Positions 18,469-26,786 of a stretch of 61,366 nt of DNA are shown one piece after another. A program made the position numbers and the translations under genes. Below the pieces are notes generated by a model, which had not been told where the DNA came from, ran no database searches, and saw nothing but the letters and a program-made list of their open reading frames with translations. Position 1 is the stretch's first letter, and each line of letters opens with the position of its first letter. The DNA comes from Clostridia bacterium (GTDB taxonomy: Bacteria > Bacillota_A > Clostridia > Oscillospirales > CAG-272). The stretch covers positions 1 through 61,366 of the forward strand of contig JAGBRZ010000077.1 in the NCBI GenBank assembly GCA_017632155.1, read 5' to 3'.

Positions 18469-19233
18469 TTAATCCTCTGATTCTTCATATAGTTTCATTC
18501 CCTGCATCTTGGAGATCGGTTTGAATCCATCGATCTCACCGCGCTGGATCGCGCCGAAGATGCGGTATCGCAGTCCCTTGTTCCCGCGCTCGATCGAGGC
18601 GAGAAGCTGCTTCATATTTTCGCGTTCGGTGTTTCCGTCGGCAGGGCAGGTCGAGGTGACAACGGGCAATTCCGTTTTCGATGCGAAGTAGCGGACGTCC
18701 TTTTCGGGCATATAGATGAGGGGGCGAATGACGGTTATGTTCATTCTCGACAGATATGTGACGGGGGAGAAGGTTCCGATTCTGCCCTCAAAAAAGAGAT
18801 TGAGCATAAAGGTTTCAACAACGTCATCAAAATGATGTCCGAGTGCAACTTTGTTGCACCCTTCCTCCACTGCAGCCAAATTCAGGGCTCCGCGGCGCAT
18901 TTTTGCGCATAGTGAGCAGGGATTCGGCTCCTTTCGGACGTTGAAGATGATATTTGAAATCTCGGTTTTGACGATCTTGTATTCAACTCCGAGCTCCTCG
19001 CAGTATTTAGCGACCCCGGAAAAATCCATTCCCTCAAGCCCCATATCAATGCTGATTCCGATGACCTCGAATTTCTTCGGGTAAAAGCGCTTGAGTCCCG
19101 CAAGCGCGGTCAAAAGTGCAAGTGAATCCTTGCCGCCTGAGATACCAACGGCAATTTTGTCGCCGTCCTCGATCATATTGTAATCGTCAACCGCGCGGCG
19201 CGCGTGGCTGAGAAGTCTTTTGGTGTCGCTCAT
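18469..19233 (-). CDS. ttcA: tRNA 2-thiocytidine(32) biosynthesis protein TtcA
   Basis: The product is a 254-residue PP-loop ATP pyrophosphatase. SGGKDSLALL near residues 31-40 is the PP-loop. NPCSLCAKMRRG supplies the C-x2-C pair and VTSTCP a third Cys, which in TtcA hold the 4Fe-4S cluster used to thiolate C32 of tRNA. GHHFDDVVETF is also characteristic. Its ATG overlaps the stop of the HAD gene by 4 nt. A more distant TtcA-like thiolase cannot be excluded, but the cysteine layout fits. Confidence 0.9.
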   Translation of the reverse strand: MSDTKRLLSHARRAVDDYNMIEDGDKIAVGISGGKDSLALLTALAGLKRFYPKKFEVIGISIDMGLEGMDFSGVAKYCEELGVEYKIVKTEISNIIFNVRKEPNPCSLCAKMRRGALNLAAVEEGCNKVALGHHFDDVVETFMLNLFFEGRIGTFSPVTYLSRMNITVIRPLIYMPEKDVRYFASKTELPVVTSTCPADGNTERENMKQLLASIERGNKGLRYRIFGAIQRGEIDGFKPISKMQGMKLYEESED

Positions 19234-19883
19234 TCAAAGAGATACCTTTCAAGTTCCGCCGTGTCGTAAAAGCATACGTCGGCGTTATTTTTCATAAATT
19301 CGCGGCAAAGCTTGCTCGGCTGAGCCCAAAGCGCGGCGGCAAATTTAACGCCCGCATTTTTTGCCATATCAAAACCGTGTTTAAGATCGTCGATGACAAG
19401 GATATCGGAAAGATCAAGCGAATATTTCTCCGCAATGTCCAAAACGGGGAAGGGATGGGGCTTTCGCTTGCCCTCACCCGCCTCCCAACCGTAAATGGCG
19501 TCGGGCGCAGAGTTGAAATTTGCTTTCCAGTCGCGCAGGATGTTTTCGCTTTCCGAGTGTGAAACAGTGCAAACGATACCTCCCGCCGCACGGTGACGCT
19601 CGATTATCCGAGCAATACCCGGGCAAGCTCTTGGCGTTATATCGGCGACGAACTTTTTCCAGTTGTTATATTCATAACGCATCTCGTCGCCATTCAGCGC
19701 GAGTATTTGCGTGCAGTATTCAAAAAAACCCGGCTCGAAGCAATAATCCATAAATTCCTCATATCCCGGGTGAATATCGGGGCGCAGATGCGAGAGGGTG
19801 TCGAGCAGAGCGGGGTAGTTGACCTCGACGGTCGAATTGACGGTCGTATCGTCGTGGTCAAGTATCAGGCATTTATATTTCAT
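19230..19883 (-). CDS. HAD-superfamily hydrolase
   Basis: A 217-residue haloacid-dehalogenase-like phosphatase. Motif I is LDHDDTTV (nucleophile Asp9), motif II the Ser in CTVSHS, the motif III Lys lies near GEGKRKPHPFP, and motif IV is LVIDD. The alpha-helical cap after motif I suggests a phosphoglycolate-phosphatase-like subclass; the substrate is unknown. It overlaps both neighbours by 4 nt, so it is a middle gene of a tightly coupled operon with the tRNA methyltransferase and ttcA. Confidence 0.88.
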   Translation of the reverse strand: MKYKCLILDHDDTTVNSTVEVNYPALLDTLSHLRPDIHPGYEEFMDYCFEPGFFEYCTQILALNGDEMRYEYNNWKKFVADITPRACPGIARIIERHRAAGGIVCTVSHSESENILRDWKANFNSAPDAIYGWEAGEGKRKPHPFPVLDIAEKYSLDLSDILVIDDLKHGFDMAKNAGVKFAAALWAQPSKLCREFMKNNADVCFYDTAELERYLFE

Positions 19884-20635
19884 ATTTCAAATGAAGTCTT
19901 TTCGTATATTTTTTCTATCCGCTCGGTGCGGATTCGGGGATTTGTGATCTCGTCGGTGTAAAGGAAGAGGGGCGGCTCGAATTCAAGGAGCGGAGCACCG
20001 CCAAATTTCGCTTCTACAAGCACGAAGGCGGGCTTTGACTTTGTATCCGCATATACGGTGCACATTCGCTTAGGCTCAAGTCTTGCCTCTCTCATAGCGC
20101 AAAAAAGATCGACGAGTCTGTCGGGACGATAAACGCAGACAAAAGTTCCGCCGTAGCGGAGAAGTCTTGCTGCCGCGGCGCAGAAATCCGAAATGCCTCC
20201 GTGAATTTCGTGGCGTGCCGATTGACGTATCGAATCGGGGCTTTCGGGTCCCGGATGGGCAAAATAGGGAGGATTTGAGAAAACGCAGTCGAATTCACCG
20301 CCGAGAGCATCGGCGCGCGCCTCGCGGATGTCGATGTTGTGAACCGCCATTCTTTCACCGAGGTTATTGAGCGTGACGTTGCGCGCGGCAAGATCTGCAC
20401 TCTCTTTTTCTATCTCAAGAGCGCAGACATGATCAAATTTCTCAAAAGCCGCCGCGAGCAGGCTGACAACACCCGTGCCGCAACCGAGCTCGCAGGCTCT
20501 CTTTCCCTTACGCAAACGCGCGGCGAGAAGATAGGAATCTGATCCCCAGGCAAGCCCCTTTCCGTTCGAGATCATCTTCACACGATCGCCGACGGCGATA
20601 ATGTTTTCGTTTTCCGAAAGATTTATATTTTCCAT
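19880..20635 (-). CDS. tRNA1(Val) (adenine-37-N6)-methyltransferase-like (TrmN6/YfiC family)
   Basis: The product is a 251-residue class I SAM-dependent methyltransferase. ACELGCGTGVVSLL is motif I (SAM site), ALEIEKESADLA follows, and FSNPPYF is the N-P-P-Y motif of enzymes methylating exocyclic amino groups. The family modifies A37 of tRNA-Val. AAGGAAAA precedes the ATG. It is the first gene of the four-gene leftward operon, which has a tRNA-modification theme (this gene and ttcA). Confidence 0.88.
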   Translation of the reverse strand: MENINLSENENIIAVGDRVKMISNGKGLAWGSDSYLLAARLRKGKRACELGCGTGVVSLLAAAFEKFDHVCALEIEKESADLAARNVTLNNLGERMAVHNIDIREARADALGGEFDCVFSNPPYFAHPGPESPDSIRQSARHEIHGGISDFCAAAARLLRYGGTFVCVYRPDRLVDLFCAMREARLEPKRMCTVYADTKSKPAFVLVEAKFGGAPLLEFEPPLFLYTDEITNPRIRTERIEKIYEKTSFEI

Positions 20636-20657
20636 AAAAATTTTTCCTTAGGGTCAA

Positions 20658-20685
20658 AAAAAGCGGAGCGTGTACTCCGCTTTTT
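20658..20685 (-). terminator. Terminator after the ferredoxin gene
   Basis: An 11-bp stem AAAAAGCGGAG/CTCCGCTTTTT with a 6-nt loop, 15 nt past the ferredoxin stop. No separate promoter for the next operon is evident, so some read-through is possible. Confidence 0.85.
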
Positions 20686-20699
20686 ATGTTTGGACTGAA

Positions 20700-20870
20700 T
20701 TACTCAGCCTTGGGAGCCTCAACAGGGCAAGTATCTGCGCAAGAACCGCAGTCAATGCACTTGTCGGGGTCAATTACGTACTTGCCGTCCTGCTCGCTGA
20801 TAGCCTCAACGGGGCATTCCTCAGCGCAAGCGCCGCAAGCGATGCAATCATCAGTGATCTTGTATGCCAT
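20700..20870 (-). CDS. Small 2[4Fe-4S] ferredoxin
   Basis: A 56-residue clostridial-type ferredoxin starting MAYKITDDC. Two C-x2-C-x2-C-x3-CP clusters are complete: Cys9/12/15/19 (CIACGACAEECP) and Cys38/41/44/48 (CIDCGSCADTCP). Each binds one low-potential 4Fe-4S centre for electron transfer in the cytoplasm. A very strong ribosome site CGGAGGTGTCACA precedes the ATG, fitting an abundant protein. It is monocistronic, with a possible TACAAT -10 box upstream but no clear -35. Confidence 0.97.
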   Translation of the reverse strand: MAYKITDDCIACGACAEECPVEAISEQDGKYVIDPDKCIDCGSCADTCPVEAPKAE

Positions 20871-20981
20871 TGTGACACCTCCGTATGTTGTGGTGGATAT
20901 ATTGTATCACAAATTCGTTAAAAAGGAAATAGGTTTTGCAAAAAAAGTTTGAAAAATCTCAAAAAAATTTTTGGAAGGCGA

Positions 20982-22397
20982 TTATTCCTCGTTTTCGCCT
21001 CCGTCGGAGTCGCCGGATTTTCTTCTTTCTGCCTTTGTGATTACTCGAATATCACTCATATGGTAGTTTTTGGGAACAATATCCTGCTTGTCACTCAGCT
21101 TGACCTTGACGTTGCCCGCGATGGGAAAGATGTCAATAACGACGCCCTTGCCGTCGGGAGTGTCAACAAGAGAATCAACGGGCGGCATCAGCGCGATCTC
21201 GCGCTCGTAAGCCTCCTGCTCATAGCGCAGACAGCACATAAGTCTGCCGCAGGTGCCCGAGATCTTTGCCGCGTTGATCGAAAGACCTTGCTCCTTTGCC
21301 ATTTTTATCGAAACCTGAACGAAGTTCGGAAGGAATCCCGCGCAGCAAAGCTTGCGGCCGCAAACGCCGAATCCGCCGATCATTCTTGCCTCGTCGCGGA
21401 TACCGATCTGACGAAGTTCGATTCGGGTGCGGAAGACGGATGCAAGATCCTTGACAAGCGCGCGGAAGTCAACTCGACCCGCAGATGTGAAGAAGAATAT
21501 GAGCTTGGTGTTGTCGAAGGTGTACTGCGAGTCAACAAGCTTCATGTCAAGACCGTGATCGGCGATCTTTCCAAGGCAGATCTTGAAAGCCTCGTGCTGA
21601 CGGCGGCGGTTGTCCTCGTGGTGAGCCTCGTCCTCCTTTGTAGCCGCGCGGATAACGGGACGGAGGGGAGCAACGACCTGATCTTCGGGAACTTTTCTGT
21701 TAGATATAACTACCTCACCGAATTCAAGTCCCTGCGCAGTTTCAACGATCGCGTGGGTGCCAATGCGGTATTTTTGATCCTTGGGATCAAAATAATACAC
21801 CTTGCTTCCGTGCTCAAAGCGTATGCCGACTATCTCGGGACCCTCGATCTCCTTGGGCTCTTCAACGGGAGTGTCTGCAAATACAGCGTCAAGCGTGGGG
21901 TCGAGAGGCATCTTATCGAGGTATGCATCATCGGTCTTTCCGAGAGAAAGGAAATCAGATTCGGATTTCGAACGAGTGGGAAGAAAATCAAGATCGTTTT
22001 CGGGCAGAGATGTGAGAAGCTGGGCGTTATCGTTTTTCTTCGGTCTGTCACCGCGTCTGTTTCGGCTCTTGTTTCTGTCATTCTGCTCCGCGGGAGCGGG
22101 AGCCGCTTCCTTCACCTCAGCGACAGCTGCTTTGGGCTCTGCTTCGGGGCGGGGCTTTTGCGGCTGATGATTTTTCTTGTTTTTGTTTGAATTGTTTTTG
22201 TGAGGCTGATTGCTTTGCGCCGATGCTTTGGGCGCGGTTTCTGCGGCGGGAGCCTCCGCCGTCTTCTTTACCTTTGCAACAGCTTCGGTATTTTTAGGCT
22301 TATGATGCCCCTTCCTGTTGTGATGATGTCTTTTATGATTAGGCTTCTTCTCGCCTGCATTTTCGGCGGAAGGCTTCTTGTTTTCGTTGTTTTCCAA
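20982..22397 (-). CDS. ricT: PSP1-domain regulatory protein RicT (YaaT)
   Basis: The product has 471 residues. Residues ~1-190 are a low-complexity Lys/Ala/Pro/Asn extension absent from Bacillus YaaT (about 275 aa). From ~195 comes the PSP1 domain: VGIRFEHGSKVYYFDP, VETAQGLEFGEVV, RVDFRALVKDLASVF, then GGFGVCGRKLCC and ISGTCGRLMCCL. The last two are the paired Cys motifs that bind an Fe-S cluster in RicT. In Bacillus it stimulates RNA processing with RicA/RicF. It lies 25 nt downstream of holB, the same order as in Bacillus. The basic extension may contact RNA (inference). Confidence 0.94.
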   Translation of the reverse strand: MENNENKKPSAENAGEKKPNHKRHHHNRKGHHKPKNTEAVAKVKKTAEAPAAETAPKASAQSNQPHKNNSNKNKKNHQPQKPRPEAEPKAAVAEVKEAAPAPAEQNDRNKSRNRRGDRPKKNDNAQLLTSLPENDLDFLPTRSKSESDFLSLGKTDDAYLDKMPLDPTLDAVFADTPVEEPKEIEGPEIVGIRFEHGSKVYYFDPKDQKYRIGTHAIVETAQGLEFGEVVISNRKVPEDQVVAPLRPVIRAATKEDEAHHEDNRRRQHEAFKICLGKIADHGLDMKLVDSQYTFDNTKLIFFFTSAGRVDFRALVKDLASVFRTRIELRQIGIRDEARMIGGFGVCGRKLCCAGFLPNFVQVSIKMAKEQGLSINAAKISGTCGRLMCCLRYEQEAYEREIALMPPVDSLVDTPDGKGVVIDIFPIAGNVKVKLSDKQDIVPKNYHMSDIRVITKAERRKSGDSDGGENEE

Positions 22398-22422
22398 AAT
22401 GTATATCTCCTATATCTATCAT

Positions 22423-23457
22423 CTAAAATTTCGATAGCATCGAAATCAGTGTAAGTCTTGTGTTTGAATTGCGTTCAAGGGCGGAAATTGCTCCGAGGAG
22501 CGCGTCCGAGATCAGAAGCAGCTTTCGAATCGAAAAGCTGTCCGAAAGGGCGGTTGCCCGCTCACGGTCGGAGAAGAATCTCAGTGCGGCATCGCCGTCG
22601 CGTTTGAGAAGCGCCAAGTCCCGGATCGCAAGCGCGAAGGATTCAAGCTGATCCTTTGCCACCTCGCGCGTGGAGGTGCAGACCTCGGTTACGTGAATGA
22701 GCAATTCGGCTTTTTTTGCCGCGTTGGCTGCAAGGGTGCAAAATTTTTCGGACGCGCGGCGTGCTTCGGCGATCTTTGCCGCTTCCTTGCCGGAAAGAAG
22801 GTCGATGGCAAGCCCCGCGGAGCCGTCCGCGCTCATTATAACGTCATCGAAAAGCGCGCCATCGGTGCGCTTTTTCGTTTCGAGTGAGGGATCATAGAGG
22901 AGCATTGCGCGCTCGGTGTCCTCGGGTGAGAGTGGCTTCATACGAATGATCGGCGCGCGGCTCTTGATCGTTTCAAGCATCAGCGCCGAGTTTTCGCAGA
23001 GAAGCAGAATGAAAGCGTAGGCGGGCGGTTCTTCAAGCGTGAGAAGAAGCGCGTTTTGCGCCTGAACGGTCATTGTGTGCGCGTCGTTTATGATGTATAT
23101 CTTTCGTTCAAGATCGTTCGGATAGATGTGAACGTCGCGGCGAAGATCTCTGATCGATTCAACGCCAACGGATGCCTTGCCGTCCGTTCCTATCTCGATG
23201 ACATCGGGGCAAGCCCCGCGCGAGATGTTGCGGCAATTTCGGCACGCGCCGCAAGGAAGTGCGGGAGCATCGGGGTTTGTTCGGTTCTCACAAACAAGAG
23301 CCTTTGCGAGCTCTGTCGCAAGAGTGTGCTTGCCCGTGCCGTATGCACCCTCAATGATGTAGGCGTGGGGCAGATCGGGGTTGTCTGAAAGCAAAGACCG
23401 CGCAAGCCGCGAGCAAAGCTCTTCGTTACCTATGATCTTCGGGAAAATCTCCTTCAA
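22423..23457 (-). CDS. holB: DNA polymerase III, delta' subunit
   Basis: The product has 344 residues if started at TTG 23457. Walker A is GAYGTGKHT. A four-Cys zinc module (C-x-n-CGACRNC) follows, as in clamp-loader subunits, then the AQNALLLTLEEPP segment. The start choice is decided by the promoter: TATAAT ends only 6 nt before an in-frame ATG at 23490, so that ATG would sit at the transcription start, whereas AAAGGATGTGAGG precedes TTG 23457. It loads the sliding clamp with the gamma/tau and delta subunits. Cotranscribed with ricT. Confidence 0.92.
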   Translation of the reverse strand: MKEIFPKIIGNEELCSRLARSLLSDNPDLPHAYIIEGAYGTGKHTLATELAKALVCENRTNPDAPALPCGACRNCRNISRGACPDVIEIGTDGKASVGVESIRDLRRDVHIYPNDLERKIYIINDAHTMTVQAQNALLLTLEEPPAYAFILLLCENSALMLETIKSRAPIIRMKPLSPEDTERAMLLYDPSLETKKRTDGALFDDVIMSADGSAGLAIDLLSGKEAAKIAEARRASEKFCTLAANAAKKAELLIHVTEVCTSTREVAKDQLESFALAIRDLALLKRDGDAALRFFSDRERATALSDSFSIRKLLLISDALLGAISALERNSNTRLTLISMLSKF

Positions 23458-23495
23458 CGCCTCACATCCTTTCGGTACAAAGTTATACATAGTAT

Positions 23496-23524
23496 ATTAT
23501 ATCATTAAATTGTGAGTTTGTCAA
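23496..23524 (-). promoter_or_regulatory. Consensus promoter of holB-ricT
   Basis: On the minus strand TTGACA (23519-23524), 17 nt, TATAAT (23496-23501): a perfect consensus. The predicted transcript start is at about 23489. Confidence 0.88.
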
Positions 23525-23604
23525 GAAAAGAGTGAGAAGTGAAAAGTGTAAAGTGAAAAGTTGTGGAGAATTTCCTCACTTCGTTCGGAAATTTTCATAA
23601 AAAA

Positions 23605-23634
23605 CAGAGCAGAAGCCGTGTGGATTCTGCTCTG
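23605..23634 (-). terminator. Terminator of the lipoprotein cluster
   Basis: A 10-bp stem CAGAGCAGAA/TTCTGCTCTG with a 10-nt loop, 11 nt beyond the stop at 23646 and T-rich downstream on the minus strand. Confidence 0.85.
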
Positions 23635-23645
23635 ATAAAAATTAT

Positions 23646-24095
23646 TTATTTGCTTTCGTCATCAGCATTGATTTCGAGCTCTCTGCTGATATTTTTCCAA
23701 AGTCCATCTATATCAGAACTTGTGAAATAGTCAAAATTTCCGGCGGAAGATTTCAGCCTTCCGCTCTTAACGCCGTAGCTGATGTAGACTAAATCATATT
23801 CGGAACCGTCATAAAGCTTAAAATTGAAGGATGTGGTTCCGTTAAGAGTGCTTGCATTCGAATCTTTGTCTTTGTAAGAAATGCTCTCGAGTTGTCTATA
23901 CAGAGCTGTCTTGCTTTCTTGCGATGTGAATACTTCATCTTTAGCATACATGTAAGAGCGACTGTGATGAATCTCAATAAATGCAATGTCCTCCGGTTCA
24001 AAAGGAAATTTTATATTGACCGTATTCTCCGGAAAACAACCGACGAGCGCAAAAACGCATATTAAAGCCAAAATCAATGAAATGAGTTTTTTCAT
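23646..24095 (-). CDS. Small lipoprotein, unknown function
   Basis: A 149-residue predicted lipoprotein: signal MKKLISLILALICVFALVGC with lipobox LVGC. A short beta/alpha domain follows with FNFKLYDGSEYDLVYI. No family was recognised. GAGAGGTATTCCGTT precedes the ATG, which overlaps the stop of the upstream membrane gene by 4 nt. It is the last gene of the leftward cluster, ending at a clear terminator. Confidence 0.82.
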   Translation of the reverse strand: MKKLISLILALICVFALVGCFPENTVNIKFPFEPEDIAFIEIHHSRSYMYAKDEVFTSQESKTALYRQLESISYKDKDSNASTLNGTTSFNFKLYDGSEYDLVYISYGVKSGRLKSSAGNFDYFTSSDIDGLWKNISRELEINADDESK

Positions 24096-24403
24096 AACGG
24101 AATACCTCTCACTCGTTTTTTTCTAACTATTGCCCAAATGCCCCAGCCAATGCCACAAACAATCAACATAATTGTGAGATACACAGCGCAAATAAGATAA
24201 AATAGGGCGTCCCAATCTGTTCGTGTGGCGGTGGCGACAGCAGCTGTTACGGACAAAACAGAAAAAATAATCACAGGCAAAAGGCGGATGATTTTTGATT
24301 TCACCTTAAAACAAAGTACGAGTTGAATTGGAAGAACCACGATCAATGTAAAAAGCCATATAAATGGAGCAATGTTTATATCGTCTATCCAAATATCAAA
24401 CAT
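24092..24403 (-). CDS. Small integral membrane protein (3 TM)
   Basis: A 103-residue protein with about three membrane helices (WLFTLIVVLPIQLVL, LLPVIIFSVLSVTAAVA, LFYLICAVYLTIMLIVCGIG) and a basic C-terminus. ATG 24403 is chosen because AAAGGAG lies 8 nt upstream; an in-frame ATG at 24421 overlaps that site. Coupled to the neighbouring genes by short overlaps. No function was recognised. Confidence 0.78.
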   Translation of the reverse strand: MFDIWIDDINIAPFIWLFTLIVVLPIQLVLCFKVKSKIIRLLPVIIFSVLSVTAAVATATRTDWDALFYLICAVYLTIMLIVCGIGWGIWAIVRKKRVRGIPL

Positions 24404-24417
24404 ATCAATATCTCCTT

Positions 24418-24861
24418 TCAAGAGGGGGTTACCATATCGAGAATTATTTTGTAATCTCCGTCACTCATTCGGTAATATCTTTCTTTCCCGGTGTTCGTGT
24501 CATAAACATTTGCCGTGTCAGTATCAAATATTATCAAATACGTACCATCAATTTCGATTTGAATCGAGGATTTGCTGTTTTGTTCGGTGTTTCGCTGTAC
24601 GTTTCGAATAAATCCGTTTTGTGCAGTCCAGTTTGCTGTATTTAAGAACTGTGCCAGCTGAAGTCCATTGATTGTATAGCTTTTTTCTTCTTCTGAAGAC
24701 TTTATTGCAGGAAGTGTATCGGATTGTGCGGCAATAGATGCCAAATTTTCATAATTCAAAAACGGGAGGTTGTGTTTGTTTTTTGGATTTATTGCAAACC
24801 ATACCGCTACTACGAAGATTAGAGCGACACACAGTATTATTGAGGGTAATACTTTTTTCAT
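24418..24861 (-). CDS. Membrane-anchored hypothetical protein
   Basis: A 147-residue protein with an N-terminal signal anchor (ILCVALIFVVAVWFAI) and an extracytoplasmic domain ending in beta strands. There is no lipobox Cys. The ribosome site GGAGGTATTCCGTT is nearly identical to that of the lipoprotein at 23646-24095, hinting at gene duplication of the upstream region. Unknown function. Confidence 0.78.
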   Translation of the reverse strand: MKKVLPSIILCVALIFVVAVWFAINPKNKHNLPFLNYENLASIAAQSDTLPAIKSSEEEKSYTINGLQLAQFLNTANWTAQNGFIRNVQRNTEQNSKSSIQIEIDGTYLIIFDTDTANVYDTNTGKERYYRMSDGDYKIILDMVTPS

Positions 24862-24883
24862 AACGGAATACCTCCTTGAGGGA

Positions 24884-25618
24884 TTAAGAAGCTAACAGAG
24901 AGATCAAGTATATCGCCGTCATATGGACGGGATAGAACCAGTAAAACGCGTGCTTGAGGATCTTGCTGTCCGCGCCTTTTTTGCCGTTATAGAGGCAGAT
25001 GGGGATCATTGCGAGTACGCCGAATCCCTGAATCGGGAAGAAGAATCCGTGCCCTGCAAGGGTAAATTCGAATCCGAGTCCCTTGAAGAAGACGATGAAG
25101 AGCAGAACGAGCGACAAAAGCTGAAAGAGTCTGCCGAATTTCACGTCGCGGAAAACGTAAAACGCGATCACAACGAGTATGCCCATTGCACCGTAGTCAA
25201 CGAATCCGACCGTACCGATAAGGAGGAAGAGTGCGATCTTGAGCAGGCAGAATATGCCGGTCTTTATTTTGAAATTCTTTTTGAATTTGTCGATCTCGCG
25301 GATCGAAAGCAAGCCGAGCAACAGGGTGAACATCACGTTCTGATGGAACGGGAAGAAAAATCCGCCCGCAGACATCAAATTGAAAGGGATTTCGGATATA
25401 AGACCGAAGATGAGAAGCCTTTTTGCATATTTTTTGAAATCCGAGGTGTGAACGTATCCCTCCGAGATCATAAAGGCAAAAATGGGGAAAGCAAGCCTGC
25501 CCACGCAGGTCATCCATTGGTTGCCTGGGATCACGGTTGCCCAAAGATGGTCAAGCAGCATCAGCACCATCGCAAGTGTTTTGAGTGTGTTTGAATTGAT
25601 AAATTTAAGTTTTTTCAT
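24884..25618 (-). CDS. TraX family membrane protein
   Basis: A 244-residue polytopic membrane protein of about seven to eight helices. The N-terminal LKTLAMVLMLLDH segment and the GRLAFPIFAFMISEG motif are diagnostic of the TraX/YfhO-like acyltransferase family; plasmid-borne F-pilin acetylase TraX is the namesake. Chromosomal copies in Clostridia are common and of unknown substrate. It follows the lipoprotein at 25620-26180 with no gap; the ribosome site is weak, so translation may be coupled. Confidence 0.88.
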   Translation of the reverse strand: MKKLKFINSNTLKTLAMVLMLLDHLWATVIPGNQWMTCVGRLAFPIFAFMISEGYVHTSDFKKYAKRLLIFGLISEIPFNLMSAGGFFFPFHQNVMFTLLLGLLSIREIDKFKKNFKIKTGIFCLLKIALFLLIGTVGFVDYGAMGILVVIAFYVFRDVKFGRLFQLLSLVLLFIVFFKGLGFEFTLAGHGFFFPIQGFGVLAMIPICLYNGKKGADSKILKHAFYWFYPVHMTAIYLISLLAS

Positions 25619-25619
25619 T

Positions 25620-26180
25620 TTATTTTTCCGAGTTTACAAAAATTGCATCGTAAGCGTAGCAGTTGCGAATTTCATCGTCCGCGATCTCCACAAGGACGAA
25701 CCACCCCGCCATATCGTCGGTAACGTTTTCCGGACGGTTGGTCTGCTCAACGTAAACGCAGACCGATTCATATGTCACTTCAATATTATGCACTCCGAAT
25801 CTCAGCGAACCGCTGTTTGCGGGGACGTAGACAGCAAGCAAAGAATGATCTTTGAAAAAGCCTTCACTGTTCCACTGCGCTTTGGTCAAAGCCTCATTGA
25901 AAGAAAGCACGCTGTTGTAGCCCTGATCCAAAGCTAAAACGCCATCGTACTTTGCCTTGAATTGGTTCAGATCATCCAAAGTATCGAATTTGAAGATCGG
26001 CAGATGATTGCCGTTTTCGTTTGTAAGCTGTCCTTTGTTAAGCGCACCGTCCGCGATTGTGGGATCGTCCGACCAACCCGCATACGCCACGGTGTTTCCG
26101 TAACCGGGGTCAACGGGAAAGCACGCCACAAGCCCCAAAAGACAAAGCGGAGCAAGAATTAATGTTAACAGTTTTTTCAT
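25620..26180 (-). CDS. Lipoprotein, unknown function
   Basis: A 186-residue lipoprotein: MKKLLTLILAPLCLLGLVAC, Cys20, followed by a soluble domain. No domain was recognised. GGAGATTTCCT precedes ATG 26180; the longer frame upstream runs through a hairpin-rich spacer and is not credible. It is the first gene after that spacer, so it may begin a separate transcript. Confidence 0.8.
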   Translation of the reverse strand: MKKLLTLILAPLCLLGLVACFPVDPGYGNTVAYAGWSDDPTIADGALNKGQLTNENGNHLPIFKFDTLDDLNQFKAKYDGVLALDQGYNSVLSFNEALTKAQWNSEGFFKDHSLLAVYVPANSGSLRFGVHNIEVTYESVCVYVEQTNRPENVTDDMAGWFVLVEIADDEIRNCYAYDAIFVNSEK

Positions 26181-26206
26181 AGGAAATCTCCATCTGTATA
26201 TAAATG

Positions 26207-26371
26207 CGAATTTAATTAAATTCGTTTTTTCGGTAGCTTTGCCACCGAAAAAACACCACCAAGACGAGCAAGGCGAGTCCGCGCGCCGAGGGGAGCCACC
26301 AAAATTTTGGATTTTGGCGGCGGCGATAAGCGCGCGTATTACCACTTGTAAAACGCAGTTTTACAAGTGTC
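26207..26371. repeat. Hairpin-rich spacer: palindrome plus three stem-loops
   Basis: From left to right: an 18-bp perfect palindrome CGAATTTAATTAAATTCG (26207-26224); a TTTTTTCGGT/ACCGAAAAAA stem (26225-26253); a CCACCAAAAT / ATTTTGGCGG stem around 26290; and a 12-bp stem CACTTGTAAAAC/GTTTTACAAGTG (26343-26369) directly after the next gene's stop. The 26225-26253 stem can terminate transcription on either strand. The density of perfect stems suggests an inserted repeat. Confidence 0.6.
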
Positions 26372-26770
26372 TCAGTACCCCTGATCAACGATCTCCCATT
26401 CGCCGCCGTTCGAGCGGACGAGGATGAATTTCCAATTTTCGTATTCAGAGGCGGTGTTTTGTGTTGGCGTGTCGGAGAAGAAGCTGACGTAATAATCGGT
26501 CAGAAAAACGATGACCTCGTCTGCTCCGTTTCTGTCAGCCCAGTCCCTGTAATCGGCAATCTTGGCGTCACCGATATAGGAAAGATTCAGAAGAATTCTA
26601 TCTTTTTTGCCCTGAAATTCCTCAAGAACAACTTCCATAGCATCGGCAATATCACGACCGGTGTAAATTTCCGAGCTGAATTCTTCGATGTCAACGAAGT
26701 TGAGAGTCCCGCAGGAGGAGAGGGATAAAGTCAAAGTGCATAAAAGTATAAGAGAAAGCAGTTTTTTCAT
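26372..26770 (-). CDS. Lipoprotein, paralogue of its upstream neighbour
   Basis: A 132-residue lipoprotein (lipobox LSSC, Cys20). It aligns by eye with the product of 26787-27218: a Y-T-x-x-x-I-A-x-AM helix, an L-L-x-L-S-Y-I/K-GD strand, a D-E/D-VIV strand and the closing NGGEWE / DGGGWEY segment. It is therefore a tandem duplicate. Function unknown. Part of the GntR-controlled leftward cluster. Confidence 0.82.
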   Translation of the reverse strand: MKKLLSLILLCTLTLSLSSCGTLNFVDIEEFSSEIYTGRDIADAMEVVLEEFQGKKDRILLNLSYIGDAKIADYRDWADRNGADEVIVFLTDYYVSFFSDTPTQNTASEYENWKFILVRSNGGEWEIVDQGY

Positions 26771-26786
26771 AGCATTATCACCTGAA

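Noticed and set aside
20949..22190. A 413-codon plus-strand frame opposite ricT
   Set aside because: It is an antisense shadow; the minus strand carries the unmistakable PSP1 and Cys-Cys motifs.
23525..23600. Purine-rich AGTGAAAAGTG words after holB's promoter as a third copy of the inverted-repeat element
   Set aside because: Only a short low-complexity resemblance to the GTGGACA units; no matching right arm or inner hairpin.
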